Below, piece by piece: positions 1-7,527 of a stretch of DNA of 30,115 bases. Position 1 is the first letter of the stretch; each line of letters starts with the position of its first letter. The notes below the pieces were generated by a model. The model ran no database searches, had not been told where the DNA came from, and saw only the letters and a list, made by a program, of their open reading frames with translations. Made by a program: the position numbers and the translations under genes. The DNA comes from a virus, in the IMG/VR virus record IMGVR_UViG_3300037847_001663, positions 13,472 to 43,586 of that record; one strand, given 5' to 3'.

Positions 1-2041
1 TTCCCATCTTACCGGTCTCAGATGCCTGCAAGTGGTTTATAATTTCTGCCGCTACCTTGTCAAGGGAGGCATCATCGTCTATGTCTTTTAGGCCCAAGCT
101 CATTGCAAGAATCTGCTCTGCCGCTCTTCCATTGTTTATGCCCTGCTCCCATCCATTAGAAACAGCAGACCAGTTCTCAACCCACTTGTTGTGTACCTCT
201 TTATCAAACTTTGCATCAAGATATGTGTTAGACACCTCGTACTGGTCAGCCGCAAGCTGCTCTACACTCTTATTGTCCTGATACATTGTCCATAGCTCCT
301 TGCGAATCTCCTCCTGCTGAGGCGTGTCGGCTATGAACTTATCAAGCTCAGCTACAGGTACGCCCAATGTCTCTTGAGCCACACGCTCAAGCTCTACATT
401 ACTGGACTTAGCTATAGCGTTATACTGTGCCGCCTTCTGAGCTTTTGCTTGAAACTTTTTTTGTATGTGAGTATCAAAGTCCTCTCGTGCGGTTCGGTAG
501 TCATTGTCATTTACAAACGGCCTTAAGTTGTTGGCCTCTTCTTCGGCCTCTTCTTTTATCTTCTGAGCGTCACCCCGTAACTTACCATTTATATATAGGT
601 CGTCTCCAAACTCTGCCTCCTGTTCAGGAGTCAGCTCCTCTCGTGTAAATGGAGCGTCCTCGATAAAGTCTACAGTGTTCATTGCATCTTCATATGCGTC
701 AAAGTTTTTCCTGTAGTTCAGATAGTCTAAGCCTCTCTGATTAAAGAAGCTGTCTGCCTCTGCATCTACTGCGGAGATGTCCTTCCAAGAACCCTCTGCA
801 AACTTCTCAGCTTCCTCAGCCGACTCAAAATAGAAGACCTCTCCCCTTTTCATTGCCTCTGCCAGCGGGTCTTCAGGCTCTATCCATGAGTCCTTACTTC
901 TTCCGTAGTTGTCAGGGTCAATTGGGAACAGTGTTGGATACGCAACATACTTGCCATCAACCTCTGCTGATTCCATCAAAACAGTTGACTCTGTCCCATC
1001 ATCATTAACGCGGGACTTGTTCCGCAAGTTCTGAGCGCGAATAGCATTCTTTACCTCATTGGTTTCAATCGCCTCAGTCCTCTCTTCTATATCCAGCTTA
1101 TCGCGAACAAATGCCTGTAGCTTCTCGACCTCTTCTATAGCCCCTCCACTTGTCCATGTGTCAAGGTCTATTTCAGTTCGTGTGCCATCTGATGCTAATA
1201 CCTCCATAGCGTCTCCGATGCCTGTCCTTCTAAATGAGAACCCGTATCTACCGAACTCTCGGTTCATGTATTCTACGACCTCCTTTTCCTCTTTCCTGAT
1301 AAGCTCCTCGGTGATAAGCGGTGTGAGCCGGTCAATGGCCTCAAGCTCTTTCTCAGTGGCTGCATTGTCCCTTCCTTCAATATAAGATGCCTTTTGGGTG
1401 AGCTTGAGACTTCCATCCTTAAATTGGTCAACCCACCTATTCCGTATATTACGCTCTGCCTCCCGCTCCTCTTCCTGCCGCTCCTCTAATGCGGGAGCCT
1501 CAAGCTCTAACTGCTTATGGGTGTATGCAATATCTGCTGCCCGTTGCTTGTACGCCCTCTCCAACGCACCCTCCTCAGGGTACATACCAAGCATCTTTAC
1601 GGGGTCTCTGTAGTTGGTTCCTCTCGTGTCTTGAGGAATAATCTCTTGGGGCTGGAATACGGTCTCAAAATCAACCTGCTCAACCTCTTCTTCAACGGGG
1701 GGTTCTACATCAAGCGCATCTTGAGTGGGAAGCTCAGTCTCTGTAGCAACCGATTCGCCATCGGGTGTAGGGGATTCGGATACCATATCCTCTTCCAGCT
1801 CCTGCCTTTCCACCAAAGGCGTAGGAGGTAATAAGGGAGATGGCTGTTCGGGAATATCTTTTTTTTTTACAAGACTTGAAAAATCCTCTAAAGAACCCAA
1901 TGTTGATTCTCCAAAGGATGCATGAAAATCCTTAATGTAAGAATCATCTGTCGTTATTAACGACACAAAATCTTCGTACTTCCCAAAAGAATCTTCACCT
2001 CCCAACTGAGAGTACAGCTCATTTATATATTGCTCGTCCAT
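1..2041 (-). CDS. Large internal/ejected virion protein, N-terminal part (partial at left edge)
   Basis: The frame is open from the ATG at 2041 to the window edge: about 680 codons with no stop, so the C-terminus is missing. Residues 1-60 form a compact acidic module (MDEQYINELYSQLGG, then SFGKYEDFVSLI and FGESTLGSLEDF). Residues 62-135 are a Pro/Glu-rich, probably disordered linker. The rest is mostly charged helix. Residues 350-420 carry a segment with DGKYVAYPTLFP, RGEVFYF and FAEGSWK, a motif I associate with large phage internal or polyvalent proteins. It directly follows the 627-aa gene (TAA then ATG with no gap) and is last in the tail/internal-protein unit. Such genes in podoviruses usually encode proteins packaged and ejected with DNA, sometimes with a peptidase or transglycosylase further downstream. 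No catalytic domain is visible in this part. Function is inferred from position and motif. Confidence 0.8.
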   Translation of the reverse strand, partial: MDEQYINELYSQLGGEDSFGKYEDFVSLITTDDSYIKDFHASFGESTLGSLEDFSSLVKKKDIPEQPSPLLPPTPLVERQELEEDMVSESPTPDGESVATETELPTQDALDVEPPVEEEVEQVDFETVFQPQEIIPQDTRGTNYRDPVKMLGMYPEEGALERAYKQRAADIAYTHKQLELEAPALEERQEEEREAERNIRNRWVDQFKDGSLKLTQKASYIEGRDNAATEKELEAIDRLTPLITEELIRKEEKEVVEYMNREFGRYGFSFRRTGIGDAMEVLASDGTRTEIDLDTWTSGGAIEEVEKLQAFVRDKLDIEERTEAIETNEVKNAIRAQNLRNKSRVNDDGTESTVLMESAEVDGKYVAYPTLFPIDPDNYGRSKDSWIEPEDPLAEAMKRGEVFYFESAEEAEKFAEGSWKDISAVDAEADSFFNQRGLDYLNYRKNFDAYEDAMNTVDFIEDAPFTREELTPEQEAEFGDDLYINGKLRGDAQKIKEEAEEEANNLRPFVNDNDYRTAREDFDTHIQKKFQAKAQKAAQYNAIAKSSNVELERVAQETLGVPVAELDKFIADTPQQEEIRKELWTMYQDNKSVEQLAADQYEVSNTYLDAKFDKEVHNKWVENWSAVSNGWEQGINNGRAAEQILAMSLGLKDIDDDASLDKVAAEIINHLQASETGKMG

Positions 2042-3925
2042 TTATTCTGTTTTCCTAACAGTTGCGTTTAAACTTGTCTTATTTGCTGTATTAGTCTTTT
2101 CTTCTTCAGGCGGTGTATCAGCCTCTTGTTTCCGTCTAAGCCCCTCCAAACCTGCCTCTTTAGCCGTTTGTGGTTGTGCCTTCCCAGTAGTTAATTCCAC
2201 ATAAATCTTCTTCATCAGGTTAATAAACGACCTTCTTCTTTGACCGTGAGTGCTATCATGGCCTCCTACTTCGGCATTGAAGTCATGCGGAGGAAGTTCG
2301 CCAACCTGTATAGTTATAATATCCCCATCAGTGCTGATGGTATACATATCCCCACTAACGTCAAGCTTATCAAACATTTCTTTTGCTCTTTCAGTCATAT
2401 CCGAAATAGCACCGGAAGTACCACCCAAATATCGTGTGGTATCAAGCTTCTTATCTACAACTTCAATAGCATCCTCTATAGTAACATCGGTTTCCAGCTT
2501 CTTACCGCGACCCACTTTGTAGCCTCCTTTGATTTCAGCCTCTTCATCAAACACCTCGTCACCTCTACCTCCAATAAGCTCATCTTCATACCGAGCCACG
2601 TCTTTAATATTTAAAAGCGCACCCCCGTAATTCTTAACAAAATCAGAATAGTTGCCACTAAAGTCAATAGTCTTAGTTACCTCCCTTCTGTTCTTTCCGC
2701 TTCCTTCCATCATAGTGAGGGTTCCTTTCTTCCCTCCGTCTGAGAAAGAAAGCTCTACAAAATCATTCCCGATAATAGAGGCTATTGCGGCAGATGCCCC
2801 TGTTTTGTCTGCATCATTAAAAACCCTATAGAGAGCATCACCGTAAGAAATCATCTTGTCGGTTTCTTCCTGAGCCTTTCTCTCTACGTCAGTTTGCCTC
2901 CTTTCCCTTGGAGTAATGGTCTTAGAATACTTTGTCTGCACCTTAACCTCAGCTATTGCTTTTTCTACGACAGCTTCCTTCTGCTCATCTTGCAGCACAG
3001 CGTTCACTCTACCTCCAAGCTTTGAGTCAGGCTTAAGCCATATACCCTTCGCTATCTCATCAGCAGTTGCCGTCTCCTTCCACTTCTCATAATCAGCCTC
3101 ACTACGCACACCCTGTATGATGCTGTAACCAGTTGAGCTGTCAAGAAGAATACTCGCCTTGTCGTTCTCGCTTATGCCGTTGACAAAGTTCTCCCTGATT
3201 GAAGCCTCTAAGTCTCGACCTCCCGCAAGGCTAAAAGGGTTTTCAGTTCTGACGTATCCGTTATCCTCAATCACCGTGTCAAGCAGCTTGGCGTACTCGC
3301 CCACCTTTCCGGTAAAGTCGTACTTATCGTACTTGTTCATCATACGAACCTGTACCTCACCTATACCCTCTGTAGTTCCGTTGTTAATATCATGCATACG
3401 AACCATTCCGGTGCTTGGGTCAATCATTAACTGATGGTTCTGAAGGTCAAGCACACCCTGAACATTGTTCATCTCGTTAGCCTCTATAACACCAGCTAAA
3501 TCATCCTCCTGTCTTGTTACAGCTTGGTTAATGGAGTCTTTGTAAGCAGCGGTCACAACGCGAAGCTGTGTAACGCTGTCAATCAGGTTCTGCCTCTGTA
3601 TGGCATAGTCACTCGGATTTATTTTACCAGCCCTCAACAGGTTCTCTAACGCCCTCATATGCTGAGCTGACTGGTTAGCCATAGACAGCACCTGTGCATT
3701 AAATGTGTCGTCACCCTTGTTTGTCCTTGCGGCCTCTCTTGCCTGCTCAAGCTCTTTGGTAACATCAGTCCTCAGCTCAGCTATATCTGTCTCACGCTTC
3801 TCACGCTTGTCAGCCTGCTCAGTCTGAATATCTTCAAACCCCTTGTTAAGACCCGTCTGTATTGCGCCATAGTCAACGGGCTTCAGGTCTTCCCTAACCC
3901 TTTCTTTATACTTGTAGTAGCTCAT
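2042..3925 (-). CDS. Putative internal virion protein, 627 aa
   Basis: Full-length gene beginning MSYYKYKERVREDLKPVDYG. Residues 20-160 are highly charged and predicted coiled coil. The middle is mixed alpha/beta and the tail (about 585-627) is Lys/Glu/Pro-rich and probably disordered. There is no signal peptide and no membrane segment. The start overlaps the stop of the upstream 272-aa gene by one base (TAATG), and the stop abuts the next start, so the three genes look translationally coupled. Long helical proteins in this position, after tail genes and beside an Ala-rich membrane-type protein, recall the ejected internal proteins of podoviruses and crAss-like cargo proteins. I recognise the N-terminus as recurring in uncultured Bacteroidota phages but cannot name an enzymatic role. 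Confidence 0.8.
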   Translation of the reverse strand: MSYYKYKERVREDLKPVDYGAIQTGLNKGFEDIQTEQADKREKRETDIAELRTDVTKELEQAREAARTNKGDDTFNAQVLSMANQSAQHMRALENLLRAGKINPSDYAIQRQNLIDSVTQLRVVTAAYKDSINQAVTRQEDDLAGVIEANEMNNVQGVLDLQNHQLMIDPSTGMVRMHDINNGTTEGIGEVQVRMMNKYDKYDFTGKVGEYAKLLDTVIEDNGYVRTENPFSLAGGRDLEASIRENFVNGISENDKASILLDSSTGYSIIQGVRSEADYEKWKETATADEIAKGIWLKPDSKLGGRVNAVLQDEQKEAVVEKAIAEVKVQTKYSKTITPRERRQTDVERKAQEETDKMISYGDALYRVFNDADKTGASAAIASIIGNDFVELSFSDGGKKGTLTMMEGSGKNRREVTKTIDFSGNYSDFVKNYGGALLNIKDVARYEDELIGGRGDEVFDEEAEIKGGYKVGRGKKLETDVTIEDAIEVVDKKLDTTRYLGGTSGAISDMTERAKEMFDKLDVSGDMYTISTDGDIITIQVGELPPHDFNAEVGGHDSTHGQRRRSFINLMKKIYVELTTGKAQPQTAKEAGLEGLRRKQEADTPPEEEKTNTANKTSLNATVRKTE

Positions 3926-4743
3926 TATTGAATAAATCTTGCTTGACCCCCTGCGTTATAGTACGCAGAAAGCCACTCGTCTAATGTTGTCGCTTTACTT
4001 ACGGCCTGCTGAAAAGACGTTTGGTTTTGGCTGGGGACATAACTGCCATACTTTTCAGTAAGCGCAGGAATGCCGCCTGCTGATTGTCCTGCCTGTGGCG
4101 GCCCCATCATAGAAGGGTCATAATCCCCAGCCATAGTTTTTTCAGCAGCAATCCTCGCAGCTCCTGTGTTCGCACTCTGTACAGCACCGCCAACAGCAAC
4201 GGCTTGTTGCCCTATGTTTGCCACACCCTCTATACCCGAAGTTAGAGCTTGCTGCTCGTATTGAGCTGCCATTTTAGCCGCATCAGACGCAGCCATCTGC
4301 GCTCCCTCGGCTTCAGCAAGGTCAAGTCCAGCCAACTGGTCTCTGATTTGAGCCTCCTCTTGCGCCTTTAAAAGCTCAAGGTCATCAACCCTCTTAGCCC
4401 TTACAGCCTGTAACGCCTCCTGCTCCTTGATTTGAGCCATCTGAGTACGTCCAACTGTAGCAGCCAACTGCCGAGGGTCACCTTTTCTTGCAACGTCAAT
4501 ACTTGTTGCGGCTACAACAGCTTGATTCTCTGCCGCTGTCCTCTCGCCCTCAAGGTTGACAGCAAGTCCTGCTAATGTCCTTTGTTCCATCTTCCTGCGA
4601 GCCGCATCCATGGCTTTCTTAGCGTCTGCTTCAGCTCTTTGCTTTGCAGCCTTCTGCTTATTAGCTGCGTCAACTGACATACCAACACTGACTGCCGTAC
4701 CCACAACTCCAACGACAAGTCCTGCTATTGCTATTCCTGACAT
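3925..4743 (-). CDS. Putative Ala-rich internal virion protein with N-terminal membrane segment
   Basis: 272 aa. Residues 3-21 (IAIAGLVVGVVGTAVSVG) are a Gly/Ala-rich hydrophobic segment. A long Ala/Lys/Glu/Gln-rich helical region follows (about 25-180), then a Gly/Pro/Ser-rich tail and a short folded end (TTLDEWLSAYYNAGGQ). This layout, one hydrophobic N-terminus plus an Ala-rich coiled coil of about 200-270 residues just before very long helical proteins, is typical of small podovirus ejection proteins (T7 gp14-like by architecture, not by demonstrated homology). It overlaps the upstream cupin-like gene by 13 bases and the downstream 627-aa gene by one. It may help form the channel that carries DNA across the cell envelope. 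Role inferred from architecture and neighbours. Confidence 0.75.
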   Translation of the reverse strand: MSGIAIAGLVVGVVGTAVSVGMSVDAANKQKAAKQRAEADAKKAMDAARRKMEQRTLAGLAVNLEGERTAAENQAVVAATSIDVARKGDPRQLAATVGRTQMAQIKEQEALQAVRAKRVDDLELLKAQEEAQIRDQLAGLDLAEAEGAQMAASDAAKMAAQYEQQALTSGIEGVANIGQQAVAVGGAVQSANTGAARIAAEKTMAGDYDPSMMGPPQAGQSAGGIPALTEKYGSYVPSQNQTSFQQAVSKATTLDEWLSAYYNAGGQARFIQ

Positions 4744-5261
4744 AGTTCTTTTCTTTTAGTAATTACAATCTGAGGCAGGTCTGTATAGTTGTTTGTGTAG
4801 ACATCAGCCTCAGCCTCTTCAAATGTTTTAGCGTCCGTCTTGTACACGCAGCACCAATTAGTGTCTTCGTGTATGTATAGCACTCTCTGAGTACCTATCT
4901 GTGTAAATATAGTATGAGGCCCAGTAATGGTTTTTACCTCTCCCTCGTCATTAAGATACGACACCTTCCCTTTCAATAAAAAGGATGGGTGCTGTTGCTT
5001 GTGTATCATGCTTACCACAAGGGAACCCTGCGGCATAAACAGCTCTCTCGTATAAAGACCACCTTCAAGGGTCTGCTTAAGAGGAAACGCTTCAGCCATC
5101 TCTTGTGACTGAGCTGTCCCCGCAGTGTGTTCCATAAAGCCTTCAATGTTCTGCAACTGCTTGCTAAAAGCAGAAATCTGCTCCCACAACATTCCTCTTT
5201 TTGCGGTGATAGACCTTAATATATCTTCCCCTTTTACGAGAGTTTCCGTCACGTTAGCCAT
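4731..5261 (-). CDS. Conserved phage protein with cupin-like beta barrel
   Basis: 176 aa. Residues 1-60 are helical (ITAKRGMLWEQISAFSKQLQ). From about residue 68 a cupin-like pattern appears: GGLYTRELFMPQGSLVV, then MIHKQQHPSFLLKGKVSYL, then GPHTIFTQIGTQRVLYIHED and NWCCVYKT. The His/Glu positions resemble a RmlC-type barrel, but whether metal is bound cannot be told. It ends 13 bases inside the next gene. A -7 box (5267-5274) ends only five bases before the ATG, so transcripts starting there would be nearly or fully leaderless. Similar cupin-like proteins occur among tail and internal genes of Bacteroidota phages, and I infer a virion-associated or assembly role. The fold call is moderate and the function unknown. 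Confidence 0.72.
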   Translation of the reverse strand: MANVTETLVKGEDILRSITAKRGMLWEQISAFSKQLQNIEGFMEHTAGTAQSQEMAEAFPLKQTLEGGLYTRELFMPQGSLVVSMIHKQQHPSFLLKGKVSYLNDEGEVKTITGPHTIFTQIGTQRVLYIHEDTNWCCVYKTDAKTFEEAEADVYTNNYTDLPQIVITKRKELCQE

Positions 5262-5266
5262 GACTT

Positions 5267-5274
5267 CAAAGATA
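5267..5274 (-). promoter_or_regulatory. Bacteroidota-type -7 promoter box TATCTTTG
   Basis: The minus strand reads TATCTTTG, matching the Bacteroidota -7 consensus TAnnTTTG, in the 20-base gap between the 268-aa gene and the cupin-like gene. Only five bases separate it from the ATG, so the start site would fall at or just inside the start codon. It would give the internal-protein genes their own promoter. No clear TTTG -33 element was found. Confidence 0.55.
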
Positions 5275-5281
5275 CAACTTT

Positions 5282-6088
5282 CTAAGGATAGCTTTGCATT
5301 ACATCAGAGACCACAGCGAATAGCTCTGTAGCTGTTGTCTTGTCGTTTGTGAGCTTAACTGTACAATAGTGACCAAGAAGACCGTGAGACTCAGCTATCT
5401 GATTCTTTTGGTAAAGAACAAAGTCTCCGTTTGATGGAACGGAAGCTCCCGCAATAGTTGTGTCTATCGTCAGTACGTTACTTGTAGGAGACAATGGAGC
5501 GACTATCTGTCCTGCCAACGCAGGAGCTATTGTTGCGGGGTCTGATGTGGCATAAACAAAGTCACCTATAGAGGCTATACTTCCTACCTGAAATCCAGTT
5601 GGAAATGTTAAAGTAGTTGTTGCTGGAGCAGCGGGGTCAACAGTGGTCACTGTACCTAACCCATTTGCCGACCTCATTAAAAAGTTGGTTGCTCCGGCAG
5701 CGGTCAATCCTCTCACAAAAGCAAACCAGTTACCCTCCTTCTTCTCAAACCATTCGTCATTAATAGTCCTTGCCGACTGAATGTCAGAAGTCAGCTCAGA
5801 AGTCCACGCCTCATCACTCTCCAGCTCAATTGTTTTAAACAGCTTTGACTGTAAAGGCTGGGGGTTAAGTTGAGTTGTGATAGAGCTGGGCGTTATGTTA
5901 ATCAACGCCTCATCGTAAAACTGGTTTCTCGTGTTGTTGACGTTATGTCTGAACAGGTTCCCGTCTTTAAAAGTGTACAGGTACTGATTCATTCCCTGAA
6001 TCTGCTCAGGGTAATACGAGTAAAAAGAGGGCCAACCTCCTTGCCCGTTAGCGGATGAAGGGCTGTATGTGAGTGTGTAGTTTGGCAT
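5282..6088 (-). CDS. Tail-associated structural protein with a beta insertion domain
   Basis: 268 aa, start MPNYTLTYSPSS. The N-terminal half contains GGWPSFYSYYPEQIQGMN then YLYTFKDGNLFRHNV, a signature I associate with a virion protein encoded next to muzzle/tail genes in crAss-like and other Bacteroidota phages. Residues about 145-235 form a Thr/Ala/Val-rich beta region (FQVGSIASIGDFVY ... SNVLTIDTTI ... GDFVLYQ) that looks like an insertion into the conserved core. The core resumes as a beta strand (CTVKLTNDKTTATELFAVVSDV). It lies one base after the Cys-repeat protein gene and upstream of a promoter box. Likely a tail or tail-tip component; exact place unknown. Confidence 0.75.
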   Translation of the reverse strand: MPNYTLTYSPSSANGQGGWPSFYSYYPEQIQGMNQYLYTFKDGNLFRHNVNNTRNQFYDEALINITPSSITTQLNPQPLQSKLFKTIELESDEAWTSELTSDIQSARTINDEWFEKKEGNWFAFVRGLTAAGATNFLMRSANGLGTVTTVDPAAPATTTLTFPTGFQVGSIASIGDFVYATSDPATIAPALAGQIVAPLSPTSNVLTIDTTIAGASVPSNGDFVLYQKNQIAESHGLLGHYCTVKLTNDKTTATELFAVVSDVMQSYP

Positions 6089-6089
6089 T

Positions 6090-7313
6090 TTAACTGCAAG
6101 TTGTTAGTGCTTGGTCAACGACCCCTGAGCTATTTACATGAACAATTGTATACTCTTCCTGCAATTGATAATACCCCTCCGTCATTGTAGTTGTACCTGA
6201 GGGGTTGGTATAAATCGTATCATTTAAAGCAGGAAGTGCGCTTGTACCATCGTGATAGTACACTGTATTTGGAGTAGATGCACACGCACTCACTGTATTT
6301 CCTGCTGGATTGGGAGTGGCTATCATGTCGGTTAAAAGAGAGGCTGACCTACAGCCAACGCCTGAGCGTACAACAATTCCGCTATTCACTTCTATCCACC
6401 TCGCGCCAGCAACATGGTAAAAACCATTAGCGGGAGGAATCTGTAGACTCAAACCGAGCTGTCCTGTAAATACCATGTCATAAAGACGAGGTGTGCCAGC
6501 CTCTCCATTGATGACAACGTGATAGAACGTAGTATCAATAGTTTGGTCGCATACTGTGGCTCGTGTTGCTACAGGAGTATCCGAAGATGTGAATGATGGC
6601 AGTGTCTCAGGACAACCTACGGTAACTCCAAGCTGACCCGCCCCATCCCAAGATGTTTCTCTCGGAGAGTATACATAAGCATTTAACTCCGTAGGGACAA
6701 GAAAGGGTTTTGGAACCGCTATGTAGCACTTCTCAGGACTCTTATCCTTAAGCGTTACATCTGAAACTGCAATCGTTTCAGACACTGTTGTTGTCCCTAA
6801 TTGAAAAGATGCGGTAGCAGGTTGCCACGACCTTTCTGTCAGTGTGTATGCGCTTCCTCCTGTTACAATGGGGGTAGGACTGAAGTCATTCGAGCCTGTA
6901 TATCTCGTTGTGATAAGCCCATAACGATTTGAAACCTTTGTGGTATACGTTACGCCATTATACTCCACATCAAATCCCATTGGAAATCCCTCAAAGGTGC
7001 TTCCCGAAAAGTCAAACTCAACTACATAAGTCCCCGCTGGCCTCCCTTGGGCGCAGATAGTATCCTTGTAATTGTCAGGCTGTGTTACATTAAATACGCC
7101 CGTAAACGGAGCCTCGTAATTGCATATGGCTTGACAGCAGGAATCACAAGTGTAAACAGAACTCAACGATGTCCCGTCCCATATCCTGTATATAGAACCT
7201 AATCTATATGTCCCCGCAGGAGCAGGATTGGTTAGGTCTGCATCTGTAAACAAACCTGTTGAAGTGGCAAACGATGTGCCGTCATAGTAGAATGCGGTAA
7301 AACTTACTGGCAT
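6090..7313 (-). CDS. Cys-rich repeat tail protein, possible adhesin
   Basis: 407 aa, beta-rich, without signal peptide or transmembrane helix. It contains at least three related units of about 50-67 residues: residues 5-56, 255-321 and 344-406. The last two begin and end with Cys and share the pattern [TV]x[FY]YH near the start, a GxY or GxxxxxY strand and a V/I-rich strand before the final Cys. The same unit closes the upstream 1654-aa protein. The middle (60-250) is a different Thr/Ser/Val-rich beta region. It starts one base after the stop of the 1654-aa gene. Repeated small beta domains at the end of a tail gene block commonly form receptor-binding or decoration modules. An adhesin role is inferred. 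I do not recognise a named family. Confidence 0.75.
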   Translation of the reverse strand: MPVSFTAFYYDGTSFATSTGLFTDADLTNPAPAGTYRLGSIYRIWDGTSLSSVYTCDSCCQAICNYEAPFTGVFNVTQPDNYKDTICAQGRPAGTYVVEFDFSGSTFEGFPMGFDVEYNGVTYTTKVSNRYGLITTRYTGSNDFSPTPIVTGGSAYTLTERSWQPATASFQLGTTTVSETIAVSDVTLKDKSPEKCYIAVPKPFLVPTELNAYVYSPRETSWDGAGQLGVTVGCPETLPSFTSSDTPVATRATVCDQTIDTTFYHVVINGEAGTPRLYDMVFTGQLGLSLQIPPANGFYHVAGARWIEVNSGIVVRSGVGCRSASLLTDMIATPNPAGNTVSACASTPNTVYYHDGTSALPALNDTIYTNPSGTTTMTEGYYQLQEEYTIVHVNSSGVVDQALTTCS

Positions 7314-7527
7314 ATTAACAACTTGTTTTAGCGATTATCTCTCCGTTACCTAACACCTTAATATAGCTATTTGTCCCATCACCCAAAGAGATGTAGTTTT
7401 CTGTAGTGTTTGGTAGCAATGCTCTTACAGGGGTTTCGCAATCACTCAGGGAGTAAATATTGTCTCCTATTTCAGGAGCTACTCCTGACCCATCGTGATA
7501 GTAGGTTGTTGCCTTGGCCGCTGCACA
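6096..7527 (-). repeat. Divergent Cys-bounded protein repeat shared by two tail genes
   Basis: Four related coding units: 7318-7527 (last 70 codons of the 1654-aa gene), then in the next gene 7146-7301, 6351-6551 and 6096-6284. Three begin and end with Cys. Shared pieces are TTYYHDG, TVYYHDG, TTFYHVV and AFYYDG near the start. The DNA atcgtgatagta is identical in two of the units (near 6249 and 7493). The similarity is mainly at protein level. Confidence 0.65.

Noticed and set aside
1059-1385. Ser-rich plus-strand open frame
   Set aside because: It lies opposite the continuous large minus-strand coding frame 1-2041; composition is typical of an antisense shadow and there is no promoter or neighbouring plus-strand gene.
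1852-1875. Run of ten A on the coding strand after the N-terminal module of the large edge-cut protein, possible slippage site
   Set aside because: The frame continues correctly through it and neither shifted frame offers an evident product; no sign that it is programmed.
2240-2614. 124-codon plus-strand open frame
   Set aside because: Antisense to the 627-aa internal protein gene, with no recognisable domain and no coupling to other genes.
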